Below are positions 50,621 through 61,862 of a DNA stretch of 64,000 nucleotides, piece by piece. Within the stretch, counting starts at the first letter, position 1, and the number at the start of each line of letters is the position of its first letter. The stretch is taken from assembly GCA_012932865.1 (NCBI GenBank), contig SAXG01000047.1, forward strand, positions 292,984 to 356,983. Reading direction: 5' to 3'. Made by a program: the position numbers and the translations under genes. The stretch is from Amylostereum areolatum. Taxonomy: Eukaryota > Basidiomycota > Agaricomycetes > Russulales > Stereaceae. The notes beneath the pieces are model-generated. The model searched no databases and was not told the DNA's origin. It saw only the letters and a program-made list of their open reading frames with translations.

Positions 50621-53482
50621 CAGTTTGACGCAGAAAGGATTGAGGGTGTACCCTTCACGGACATCAGCCAGGAAGTTCTCGTCTGGGCCCACCGCAAGCG
50701 TTGATGCGCAAGCGTAAGCCTTCGCAATGTTGGGGTCCTGGAAAACTGGCATGGCCAGAGCGGCTGCCGCAATTATTGGATTGGCAGTGTCGCCCTCCGA
50801 AACCTCGAGGCGTGAGAGGGCATCGGCGACTGGGTTGTCGACCCCAGGAACGTACTTGATGTCGGACACATAATCAGCCATGAGTTCCTGCCAATGTGCT
50901 TGTCGGTGAGACAGATTGCGTTGTGTCATGAAATGTTCGAGAGTCTTGTGGTCGGTGCGCACAATGAATTCGGAACCTGCGAGGTCGACACGCCACTTCT
51001 TCATCGCGATGACAATCGCAAACAGCTCCTTGTCGTGTACCGGGTAATTGAGTTCGGCTCCTTTGAATGCGTAGGAGTCGAAAGCAACCGGATGCGCAGA
51101 CTCCCAGGTCAATCCCCACGAAATGACTGCACCTGCACGGAAATCACTGGCATCAGTTGTAACGAAGATCTTGTTCTTGCTGGGTGCCTTGTGGTTGATG
51201 GTGGTGAGACAGTCCCGGCTGATGACGAGAGCCTTGATGGCCTCGAAGGCAGCCTGGTGGTTGGCCTGCCAAGGGGGGAAATGTTTGTCACAGTCCTTGT
51301 GCGTGAGCGGTGTCAGGCTGCGTGTATGTTCCGCTAGTGCTGGCAGGAACGAGGCGAGGTAGCGGACGAGGCCGAGGAAGGCGCGCACATCCTTTGCGCA
51401 CTTTGGAACCGGCCACTCTTCGATCCGGGATGCTTTCGCACGGTCGGCTTGTATCCCGTCGTGTGATATGTGGTGGCCAAGGAAATGCAACTCATCGCAG
51501 AACAGCAACGTCTTCTTCAGTGACACGAAAAGGGAGGCTCCTTGGAGGGTGTCCAAAACAGCTTGTATATTCTTGCAGTGTTCCGCTAGGGTCTGAGACC
51601 AGATGATGATGTCGTCCAGATAGATGTGGCAAATCTTGCCTATTAGGTGCCTCAAGGCTATTGTCATGCGCCGCTGGTGTGTTGCAGGTGCGTTCCGACC
51701 GCCCATTGGCATGACCATCCATTCATACAGGCCGAAGGGCATTGTAACCGCTGTGAGGTGGATGTCGTCCAGGTGCACCCGAGTCTGGAAAAATGAGTTT
51801 GTCATGTCCATCTTCCCCCAGAACTGTCCTTTTGCGCAATCTGCGAGGATGTTGTCAATTCGAGGGAGTGGATGCTGGTCCGGGACCGTGTTTGCGTTAA
51901 GGTGTTGATAGTTGTTTACCCAGCAGGGTAGGACAGTAGGGTCAGACTTGGGTATGATGAAGGTGGGTGAAGCGAAAGGGGAAGAGGAAGGGTGGATACA
52001 GCCGGCCTCAAGGTGCTGGTCGAGGAGTGTGCACCATGCTTCACGGTACTTCCGTGGGCAGGCATACTGGCGAAGCTTGATTGTCTTTGTCGCGTCCTTT
52101 AGTTTGATCCGATGGTATACATTTGTCGGTAGACTCTCAACCGGCGGGATGTCCGCTGGGAAAAGGTCCGCATTCTTTGACTTCATTGAACGGTCCAGCT
52201 CGGCATATTGGTCGAGGTGGGTTAGCCTCTCGAGGCGTTGTTGTACAGCGGCCGCGACATTCTTTGGTAGTGACATGGGCAGTCCAAGTTGAAGTGAGGG
52301 GCCAAGACGCAGGATTTCGTCAGCCACATTGCAAAGGTCTGCACGCACACGCTGTGACAGCAGACGTCCCGACGACAGGCGCAAAGAGTGCCTACGCTCC
52401 GCGGGGGAAGGAACAATGGGGTTAGGAACCGGAATCGCAGGATCAAGGAGGCTGTATCTCTTCTCGGGCACGTAGACTGTCCTGGTGCTTGCCGAAATGA
52501 CAATTTTATTATGGGCGAGCCATAGTAGGCCAAGGAGAACTGGGAATGCAAGGGAAGGGACAACGAGAGTGCGGAAAACACGAGGGTGATAGGAGCCGTC
52601 CAATGATTCTAAGTGCAGTTTAACATATTCGGTGGCAACCAATGAGGAAGGACGGGATGGAGAAGGAAACAATGATGCTGGAGCTGATGATGCAGGGGAC
52701 GAGGAAGGTAAGGTAATGGAGGGATCTGAGCCACCGCTGAACGCCGACCCTAAATCTATAGGCTTCGTGAGCTTGAGTCGACGGCATCCTGCTTTGTCGG
52801 CCGTGCTTGCGCGGATGAGTACTACCTGTGAGCCGTCATTGATTAGCGCACAGCCAGTTATCCGGGTTGTATCGCCACAGATAGCACAGTGCCAGAGCAG
52901 GGGAGGGGCAATCAACGGTGCCTCGTCTCTATCGGGCAGGGGCGCATTGGGTACGCCCACCGAAGCCGCGACTACTACAGCAGACATCAGGACAGGGTGG
53001 AGGGGAGACAGGGTAGAGGGACGGGCAGGGAAGGGACTGGTGATGGGCGGACAGGCGACGTACTCCTCATAATAAGCTTGGTCGGAGCCGGAGTCAGGAC
53101 TGTCGTCAAGCGCGGCCCACCGAACGTAGTCCTCGGTGGCACTTGGAAGGACACTCGGTTCACGCTTGGTGACGGTGGAAGCGATCGCGCGCTCCTTCCC
53201 CTTGCTTAATGACGATGAAGCTGAACAGTCATGCCTAGCTTTGGCAACCACGGTGGTATTCTCGTTGATGGTGGGGCATTCTGCATTGGTGAGGGGGTTG
53301 TCCTTGCCACGGGGGCAGCCGTCGTGCATGTGGCCCGCATAATATTGCCGGCAACTGTAGCAACCGAGGTGCTCCCGAAGGATCCGGCGTTCATTGTTGG
53401 TGAGTTGGTCGGGGAAGCGGCGGATGGTGGATGATGATGATGAAGGTGTTCCGTTGGCGGTGTACACCCGAGGAGTGTTCAT
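50621..53482 (-). pseudogene. Gypsy-2 pol, protease to RNase H
   Basis: An open frame of about 950 codons. A zinc-knuckle-like cluster (CYSCRQYYAGHMHDGC) lies at the start, then a protease-like segment with ALINDGSQVVLI (Asn-Asp-Gly-Ser rather than DTG/DSG), RT with YLDDIIIWS, RNase H (VTTDASDFRAGAVISWG, VHDKELFAIVIAMKKWR, VRTDHKTLEHFM). Ends only because copia cuts it at CVKLQS; the same frame continues in gypsy-2 integrase at 37005. In itself undamaged, but it is split from its integrase by 13.6 kb. Confidence 0.9.
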
Positions 53483-54790
53483 GTGTTGCAGAAGGGACGG
53501 CTTCGACTTTTGTTGCTGCTGCAGCTCACTTGCGCATTCCAGTTTCTCCTAGACCCGGTCCGCATCGAGGGCCTTGACTCCGATGACCCAGTCATCGTAC
53601 GAGGCAATCACCAGACCACTGTTTTTGGGCGCTTGATGTGGAGAATTGGGTTCAGACCACCAGAGAGGACCGTTCGCAGCGCTTCGTCCCCTAGGAAGAA
53701 GGGAGTGGGGGCAAGGTAGGCCTTGATAGACTCCACGGTGAAACGAGCGGCTGTCGCCTTGTCAAAGGTGGTGAATCTGTTGCTGCATGTCGAAGGCCCA
53801 GGTGGGACCGAGCAAGCATACACGGATGGCAGCCATGAACGTGACAAACGAGTAGTCGACGATCTCAATCTTGTTCATGCGGATCCAGTTCCTGATACAA
53901 GGGTTCTGGAAACTGCTGAGGAGTTCGACGACCTGTAGCTCCGGGCGCGAGAAGATGCCGAGGTTGCGGAAAAGGCAGCGGCATTCTTCCTCGAAATCAT
54001 CGAGGATGGCAATCGTGAAGACCCCGTCATTGTTGAGGGTGGGTGCGTCCTTGTTCCGGGTTGCCGTGATCGACGCCAGGCGGCCTTGTGTGTTTGAAGC
54101 CATTTTTTGAAAGATGAGGCGGGAAGGGGCATCGTCATCGTCCGAGGATTCGACTTGGTGAGGAGTGTGAACCGGGGATGGAGAACGAGACGGTTCTGGG
54201 GTAGGGGAGAATGCAGGGGAAGGTGAGGGCGAAGGTGAAGGCAACGGTGAAGGCAACGGTGAAGGCAACGGTGAAGGAGAAGGCAAAAGGATGGGAGGTA
54301 GGCAAAAGGTGGGGGCAGAGGGAGAAGATGGTGTCAACGCCCTTGAGATGGATGACAAGGCGTAATCTAAAAGCGAGACGAGGAGTGGCCAGTCTGTGGC
54401 GTCAGCTGCTTCGTCCAAAGGAGCCTTGGTGGTGTCCTCGGGGGCTGCTTTCGGACAGGCGGGGGTTGAAGCTGAGAGATCGGATAAATGCGTCGAGGAA
54501 GCTCGTGAGGCCCGTCCAGATGCAGGTGCCGAGGAGGGGGATTCCGGGCTAACCAGGCGAGAAGGGGACCCAGAAAGGCCAGATGCGAATGCTTCGTTGA
54601 GGACAGACAAGCTGGGAGTGGCAACCAGCTGGGAAGAGTCAGACAGCGCCGGGGAAATGACGACCGGTGACAGGATGAAAGCAGAAGAGCCGGAACGGGT
54701 GGTGGGCGCAATGTCGGGCGACTGGGTGCACGCTCTGGTGGCGGGACTGGAGGAACACACATTTGGAGGTGGGCTGGAGGGCGCGCGTCA
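53483..54790 (-). pseudogene. Gypsy-2 gag
   Basis: Ser/Pro-rich N-terminal half with tandem LPSP units (about 54200-54290), then a gag-like core (GVFTIAILDDFEEECRCLFR, VTFMAAIRVCLLGPTWAFDM). Frame changes at about 53765 (after QQQIHH; the other frame continues FDKATAARFTVESIKAYLAP) and back near 53610, and TAG at about 53550. No good ATG remains: a TGA sits just upstream of the open stretch. Confidence 0.7.
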
Positions 54791-54800
54791 GCAGCGGAGC

Positions 54801-55403
54801 ATCAGGAAAAACCTCCCTTACTAAAAATCTACTAATTAGAGGGGGACCTTCCTAATTCCCTGTTCCTGCTGCCAACCTGCAAGGCACTACATCGACGTAG
54901 GTCCCTATCACCCTTCCGGCCTCAACTATGTATTTGAAGTGCAAATATGAGGTCTGTCACGGTTCGCCCTTTTGCTCCGCTTTTTCCTTGCTTTCTCGCG
55001 CTATCTGATCTCACACCTGTGGATCAATCCCCTTTGATGGCATCGCTGATGTGCCCCTTGGTCTGTGCACATCCCCTCCCTAGTATATATAGCTGGCCTG
55101 CATGTATCTAGTTCCTTAGTCTTTCCTCCTAGTCTTTACCGGCTTAGAGTGCAATGTACTGTTCTCCCTTTGTTCCCTGATTCCCCCTTCCTCTGAGCCA
55201 CTGCCTGTGTCGCGACTTAGAAGGCTATTGGATGCATTCCTTAGTCGGTCGTTCTTGACAAGGTCAATGTCGACGACGGTGCATCGAAATGTGCTCGGGG
55301 TTTTGTGAGAATAGAGCCCATTAGTTCACTTTAGGAAGGTCCCCCTCTAACTAGCGCCAATTTGCTCGATTTGTTGATTTTAGTAAGGGAGGTTTTTCCT
55401 GAT
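54801..55403. mobile_element. Small TIR element (MITE-like) in gypsy-2 leader
   Basis: Inverted ends ATCAGGAAAAACCTCCCTTA at 54801 and, reversed, at 55403, followed on both sides by a second shared inverted block AGAGGGGGACCTTCCTAA (left about 54837, right about 55335). Flanks are GAGC on both sides (54797-54800, 55401-55404 with one-base ambiguity), a possible 4-bp duplication. About 290 bp without its nested solo LTR. No coding capacity; superfamily not assigned. Confidence 0.75.
54955..55260 (+). repeat. Solo LTR inside the TIR element
   Basis: 306 bp, TGTCACGGTTCG to CGTTCTTGACA, with duplication AGGTC at 54950-54954 and 55261-55265. TAGTATATATAGC near 55080 is a TATA box. Shares GTCGCGACTTAG near its end with the gypsy-1 LTRs, so a related family. 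Confidence 0.88.
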
Positions 55404-55530
55404 GAGCTGGAGGACATGTGTTAGCATTAGGACTGGACAACTGGCGACAACTGGTGGAGGTGCGAGCGAGCGCGGAGGGAGATGTAAGAGTAAAAAAATT
55501 GATTTGGTAGATTTCAAAAAAAAAAAAAAG

Positions 55531-55829
55531 TGGAAGCACGAGGTGATTGCGCTACACTAAGTGTCGGAGAGGAGAATCACACGAGGTGAAAGGACCAAAT
55601 CGTGGGATTCAAAGGAGGAAAAAAGAGAACACTCTAGCAGGAGCGGGAGGACGAGGTATATGTATCCGAGAACATACGTACCAAATAGATGTAAAGAGCA
55701 TCGAGCGGGAACGAAAGGGCGGTGGACGATGTGAACCTAATCGAAGATCGAGCCGAGCAAGGCCGTAAGTAAGAACGTCGCGGGCCGAGAGGAGCGGGGA
55801 AAGGTGTCGTAAGTAAGCGTGAGCTTACA
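55531..55829 (-). repeat. Gypsy-2 5' LTR
   Basis: 299 bp; preceded on the plus strand by a 14-base A run (element side). Its partner is 35160-35458. Confidence 0.9.
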
Positions 55830-56008
55830 GCGAGGCTAAGCGGACTCCGGAGAATTGGCGAAACAATGTGATCGTGGGTAAATGGATCATGTGATGTTGT
55901 AGACGCCCACGCGTGAACAGCCGCGACCGCGGGTCTTGTCTTTCCAGTGATCCCATCATCAACCATCTCGCTTTCCGTCTCCTGCCCGCGCTCCCTCCAA
56001 CGCACCCA

Positions 56009-59000
56009 AATGGACTCCGTGGAGCAATATTATCGCGAGAAAGACGAGCGATGGGCGCTTCCAGATGAAGACTGGGACGACTACCTCTGTCGTAGACAGC
56101 AATCTTCAACTATGAGCGGGTGTGTTCTTCAGTCGGCACATGGCTCGTTCGTGGCTCATGCGCGATGGGGCAGCATTGATGCTTTCTCGTCGAATCCCTT
56201 TGAGCAACCTGTCGCCCGTCCTAACCCAACCCCCGCAGCAAGGGAGGACGTCGCGCTTCAACTGGTCGAAGGGCGAGTCACTTTCAGTAGACTCGCTCGT
56301 CCAACTGCACTCACCCTGTTTACCTTTAGTCCATCTTCAGTTCGCAGGAGTATGAAACATGAGATTACTCCCATTTCAAGAGATCCCCCCGAACCCGGCC
56401 TATCCAAACGAAACAGCGCGGAGCAAGAGGGGACGAGCGCGCCGTTGGACACGCGTGCTACGAAGAAGAGAAGGGTGGAAGAGCCATCAACCAGTGCGTC
56501 ACACTCAAATACCTGGTACCCTGACCTCCTCTGACTCCGCGAATGTTCAGTCCAGCAACCCGCATCCAATCGCGGTGCTCCTTCACGAACGCACGCCTCT
56601 CCCACTTCCCGTCAGTTTCAACCAGCAACGCCACACGACGGCGACGGCGAACCCTCCTCCCCGTCCCCGCCTCTCAACCCGACGTCTACGTCTCCTATAG
56701 TGGCCTTTACCTCTTCCCCCGCTGCCGATAATGCCGGCTCCTCTCCTCCATCGGCAGCAGCCCGCCCGCGCACGCCGAGCTCTCCCATACAGGATGTGTC
56801 CGCCTTCACCGACCCGCCTCATCGCCGCACTCCTCCCCGAAAGCGCCCACGACTCGTAGAAACAAGCACGATCACCACCCCCGGCAACGCATCCGTTCTC
56901 CCCGTGCCGGTGCCCGCCCCAGGCCCTTCCCGCCAACAGTTCAAAGCCATGCGCATGCGTCCGCCGCCCCCGCCCCCCGCCGCACCCAAAGTCGCGAAGA
57001 CGAAGAGCAAAAGCAAGGCCAAGGAGAAGCCCGAACCGCGCACGCCGGTGCAGTTCGCGCGGGAGCTCGCGGAGAGGCCCGTGCCGAGCAGCACGGCGCC
57101 CATCCTGAAGGGGTTCAAGATCTTCTACGTCGGAGGGGATCCCCGCTCGGCGATCGCGTCGACGCGCAACCGGATGAGCTACGTGCGTCGCTTTTCGTCT
57201 TCTCCCCCTTCCCGCGTCCGCCCGCCGCCAATGTGCTGAACGTACCCGCCATCGTGCAGATCCACGCGCGTGGCGGGACGGTCGTGCCCGAGTTCGACCC
57301 CGCGGAGGTGACCCACATCATCAGCGCGACGAACGAGCGCATCACCCTGCACGCGCTCGGCCTCGAAAAGCTGGACGACATCCCGGAGCACATCCCTGTG
57401 CTCAATTGGGACTGGGTCCTCTCCGCGAAGCGCGTGCGCGAGGCCGACGGGAGCGTGCGCACGAAGATGGACCACGAGTTCATGCACGCCTGTTTTGCCA
57501 AACGCATCCCGCCTGTGAAGAACGACATGGGCCCGCCGAAGGACAAAGGGAAGCGGAAAGACGACGAGGGCGGGGGAGGAGGGGCCCGGCGCGCTTCGTG
57601 AGTGCATATAGTCTGCTATGTAATAGGGAGCACCGTTGAGTCGATGATGGTATTCGTTTAGCTCGTCGGGGTCGGTCGCTCCCCAACCGCGTAAACCAGG
57701 TGATCCGCTAGCAGAGTTTGAAGATTTGGCAAAGGCAGAATTGGCCGCTGAGGTACTTGCTGCATTCTCCCATCAAATGCCTTCACTCACCCCGTCCGCT
57801 CCCCTTCCATACTTAGTCCGCTGAAGTCGCCACGGCCACATCTATTTCACTTTCGTCGAAGAACCCAAAGTTGAAGGCACGTCCACCTTCCTCCTGAATA
57901 AATGCGTTTTTTTTGAACGGACATATGCATATAGGGGTTCTTATGCGACCGTCCCGCCGAGTCCGCAAAAGTGGACGAGTGCGTCAACCAAGATGTCATC
58001 GACAAGGTAACCACGCTACCTCTCGTTCAGGCGAGAGATCGCTCATGAATGTGTGTGCAATTCAAGCTGAGCGAGCTCACGGAGCTGCATCGCGCCAAGC
58101 AATCCGACGACGACAAGTGGAGGGTGTTCTCGTACTCGAAAGGTCCATCCTCGTTTCCCGTCGTCGCGCGTGCGCTGATTTCCCTCCCCTCGTCCTACGT
58201 CAGCCATCCGTGCCCTCAAAGCCTATCCGCACCGTATCACGTCGGAGAAGCAAGCGCGGTCGATCAACGGGGTGGGCGACAAGACCGCCACCAAGGTAGG
58301 CTTTTCCAGCCTCGACGCGACGCGTGGCCGTTTTCCTGCTTCAGCTGAACGACGCGCGCGACGGCCGCCCAGATCATGGAAATCATTAATACGGGGGAGC
58401 TGCGCCGGATCGCGGCGGAACGCACCGAGGACGTCCAAGTCGCCAAAGTGTTGAGCGGAATCTACGGCGTTGGCACGTATCCCCCCCCTTCGGGCTTGCT
58501 GCTCCTTCCGCGGGATATTGACGACGGACGTGCAGGACCGCAAGTCGCTTACTCGTGGTACCGCGCCGGGTGCCGCACGCTGGACGACGTGCGCGATCGC
58601 AAAGGCGGGATCAAGCTGTCGAGCGTGCAAGAAATCGGACTGGAGTTCTACGACGGTGCGCTGCTCCCCATTCTCCGGAGACGGCGAGGAAACGCTGACT
58701 GGGCTCCCGTGTCGCAACAGACATCAACACCCGCATGCCGCGCGACGAAGCAAGAGCGATCTTCGACGCCATCAAGCCTATAGGTGAGGCCTCCATGCAC
58801 GCGCATGCGGTGCAGGCCGGATATATCTGACATCTGAAACCCCACAGCGCTGTCTCTGGACGCGGATCTGTTTATAGAGATCATGGGAAGCTATCGCAGG
58901 TACGAGATCCGCACGCAGTTCTCGGCGTAGTGTTCTGTTCATGCTCGGACCGTGTACTGTAGGGGCAAGTCGACGTGCGGCGACATCGACGTCCTCATCA

Positions 59001-61862
59001 CGCGCCCGACAAATGGCGGCAAAACGCACGCGGGTTCGTGCTTCGCCTTTTTCGTTTCATGCGCATTTACGACAATACGTATCGGACGCTTGCAGGCGTT
59101 TTGTACGACTTGCTCGAGCGGCTCCACGCGACGGGGATCCTCACCGAAGACCTGTCCATCCCCTCTGATTTCGACGACCTGGAGTGCGTGTATCGCGGGG
59201 CTATGCCTGCGCCCCTTCGTCCCGGGCGAGGACGCGTCGTCGAAGCGTCTGAGACGTAGGATCGGTCAGTCTCCCCCTGTCCGCCTACACCGCGAATCAC
59301 CCGGCGCCTGACTACTACCGTCGATGCCACAGACATCCTGACGGTTCCCTGGGAAAGCCGCGGCGCGGCGCTAATCTACTACACCGTGCGTCATCTCCCG
59401 CCCCACCGTATTTCATCATCTGACGGGGGATCCAGGGAGACGATATTGTGGGTTTTTTGCGCGCCGTGCGGACGGGACGTGTGTGCGTGTGTGTATGTGT
59501 GTGCTGATGCGTGATTCGTGGTTGTGCGCGCAGTTCAACCGGTCGATGCGGCTGAAGGCGCAGAAGATGGGGTACTCGCTGAACCAGCGCGGGCTCTACG
59601 ATGGTGTCATCCGTTCCGCCGAGAACAGGACCGTCAAGCTTCATCCTGGTGAGTACGCCCACTGTGTTTAGCCCCCCCAATACGGTACTCTTTCGCCCAA
59701 TTTCTCTCTTTTTCTTCTTATTCTTTTCCCAACTTTTTCTCTCGTGATACTCGCCCCGGGCGCATTGTGTGCGCACCTTCCACGCGTTCGCATCTGGGTG
59801 ATGCAACCGAGGATCCGGATCCGGACTCGCACAGCCCTCCAACCCCAACGCCTGCCGTCCTCGTCCCCTCGACGTTCGACGAGGAGGATCCCAAGGACCA
59901 CGCGCACGCCACTAGATGCGCGGGCCTACACCAGCCCACGGTCGTGGTTCGAATGAGCAGCTTCCAAGCTCCGGCCCAGGACCTGGCGCACCGCCTTGCT
60001 TTGCGTTTGACAGGCGGGCGTCGATGCGATCTGGCGCCGCGCCACGCCGCGCCTTGGGGACCCCGATCCCGAGATGGCAGAAACCTTAGAGGGGGGGCGG
60101 CGGCGCCCCCGGTTTCCCGTTCCGGCGAAGGGAGGGGAGAGGGGGGCATCGGGGATGGGATCGCGTCTTTCGGATCTGGCGGCTCCCCGCGCGTTCGATG
60201 GCAGGGTTTGGGTGGCGCGGAGGCGTGTGCTTGTCCTGGGATTCGTCCGGCGGTGCAAGGTGCGGTCCAGGGTCCTTGCCGGCGTTTGCCGCGGGTTCCG
60301 TTTCCCTGCTCGAAGTCGCGCTCGCCGCTTCGCCACATCCACCGAGCTCGGCACTTTCGTTCGCGCACACCTTCTCCCCCCCCTCGACCGAGCGGGGAAC
60401 GGGCCCGGCATCGCGGCCATGCGTCACTCTTACCAACGCATCGGCAACGTTTTCTGCGCACCTCCCCCCCTCACGCCGACGTCATATTTTCCCCCTCGCG
60501 TTCGAGAGGGTGCTGCTGCTGCCTCCTTTGCCACGATGCGTGACGGGGCGCGCACAAGTCCGAGGCGGTTTATCACGCCCCGTTATCGACATCCGATGGT
60601 GTCTCCTTTCCAATTCATCTCCCGCATCCGTCACACACACACCAGCTCCTATGTTTGGGCCCGTGTGCCCCCCCCCCCTCTTGTCCGAAAATGTCAAAAC
60701 GGGTCCGCGTATACGGACGGGGACGAGGTCTCCAGGCCACGGCAGTCGTTCTTCCCAACCGCGCGGGCGTTCGTGACCCCTGCCGTCTGAACGTCTGGTC
60801 TGGACGCTCCTTCGGACCTTTCCTATCGACGCATGATACACGTGATTCGCGCGCGAGCTCGTCGTCGGGCGCCTGATAGGAGACCCCACCCCACCTCGCA
60901 GCGCGTCTTTTTGTGCGGGAGGGGCGCGGTCTTTCAGCGTCTGCACGGCGGTCGACGGGGGAATGGCAGCACGACTCGAGTCGAAGGTTCGCGCGCGGGA
61001 CGGACGCGCCGAGGGATAGATGACATCATCGTTGGACGACCGGCAGGCTGCAGCGCCGCGCGCACGGCCCCTCCCCCTCGCGGCGGGTTCCCGGAATGGA
61101 AGTTGACGCGTGGCGAGCGGGCGGGATTTGGGTTTGGGAGGACAGGCGGGGCGATTTGGGACTCAGCGGCGCGCGGTTCTGGTGAGATGCCGGCGGACAT
61201 GCCCTAGGGACGGGGAGATGGAAGCTCGGGTCTGAGTTTCGGGGCGCGGAGAGAAGAAGCAGGTCATAACGGGCCGGGGGGACGTTCTGATGGGCTGGGA
61301 TGAGGAGGGCGGGACGCGTTGGGGAGGGTGATGGCGGGGCGATGGGACGAGGAGGAGATGGGGAGATGGCGGGGCTGTGCATTGACTGCGTAGCGCACGG
61401 TGGCGAGGGTTTTTTTGTGTCGATGTCGAGGACGATGGGGCGGGATGAGGCCGAGGACGAGCGGCACGGCCACCGAGAGATGGGTCAGGGTGTTGATATG
61501 GGCCCCCCCACCGGGTGTTGTACTCGGGGGCACACGCCTCCCCCTGTATCTGGGCGAGGGAATCAGACATCACATCATCCCTGCGCGCAAGGCGTCCCAC
61601 CCAGCCCGCTGGCCCCCCCTCCCTCGACTCTGGCATTATCCTCGCATCGATCCATCCAGACGCCCGTGGAGGACCCGTCCACATCACCCGCGTCCCCACT
61701 CGCGGTTTTCCTTCTTGCCTGATTCGCTCCGCTTCCTTGTTTTTCACTTCTTCTTTTTGATTGTATTCGTGCGGGGTTGGGTTGAATCACGCTCACACGC
61801 CCTTGCATTCCCAGGACACATCGTCGCGTCGGCGTCGGAGGCAGAGATCTTCGAGAGGCTCG
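56009..61862 (+). CDS. POL4: Family X DNA polymerase (Pol lambda/Pol4 type)
   Basis: N-terminal part is low-complexity with a basic cluster (ATKKRRVEE). A BRCT domain lies at about 57090-57520 (LKGFKIFYVGGD, THIISATNERITLHALGLEK, VLNWDWVLSAKRV). The 8-kDa dRP-lyase domain follows (ELTELHRAKQSDDDKWRVFS, YSKAIRALKAYP), with a helix-hairpin-helix (INGVGDKTATK), then the palm: IMGSYRRGKSTCGDIDVL carries the two catalytic Asp, RRIDILTVPWESRG the third, FNRSMRLKAQKMGYSLNQRG the thumb. Fills short gaps in end joining and base-excision repair (family knowledge). Introns mostly 50-75 nt; one 12-nt exon at 59436-59447; one 2166-nt intron 59649-61814; last seen exon 61815-61862 (GHIVASASEAEIFERLG). One G too many near 59197 breaks the frame. 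Start at 56009 (MDSVEQYYREKDERWALPDE) and the first exons are uncertain; the final exon was not found. Confidence 0.82.
59436..59447 (+). other. 12-nt microexon of the family X polymerase gene
   Basis: GGAGACGATATT encodes GDDI. It is bounded by ...TCTGACGGGGGATCCAG and GTGGGTTTT... Including it gives ALIYYT-GDDI-FNRSMR, which matches the conserved Pol X motif (YFTGSAHFNRSM in human Pol lambda); skipping it removes four residues of a conserved turn without changing frame. Confidence 0.72.
59649..61814. other. 2.2-kb insertion-like intron in the polymerase gene
   Basis: Phases on both sides agree (CCTG|GTGAGT ... CCCAG|GACAC), so it is spliced as one intron, 30 to 40 times longer than its neighbours. 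GC-rich, with long overlapping ORFs on both strands that look like composition artefacts. No LTR or terminal inverted repeat found; ACGCCC occurs near both ends (59655, 61798) but without repeats next to it. Origin unknown. Confidence 0.5.

Larger units (their letters stand above)
35160..55829 (-). mobile_element. Ty3/gypsy chromovirus, outermost nested element (gypsy-2)
   Basis: 299-bp LTRs at 35160-35458 and 55531-55829 (TGTAAGCTCACG to GTGCTTCCA on the minus strand), flanked by the exact duplication GCGAG (35155-35159, 55830-55834). A polypurine tract (minus TTCGGGGGGGGAGGAG) abuts the 3' LTR. Own coding parts: gag 53483-54790, protease-RT-RNase H 50621-53482, integrase-chromodomain 35530-37005. 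Interrupted by copia (37006-50615) and by a small TIR element (54801-55403). Gag and pol are damaged. Confidence 0.93.

Noticed and set aside
59767..60790. ORFs of 190-260 codons on both strands in the long polymerase intron
   Set aside because: Overlapping in several frames, biased composition, no motif or splice logic; treated as composition artefacts.
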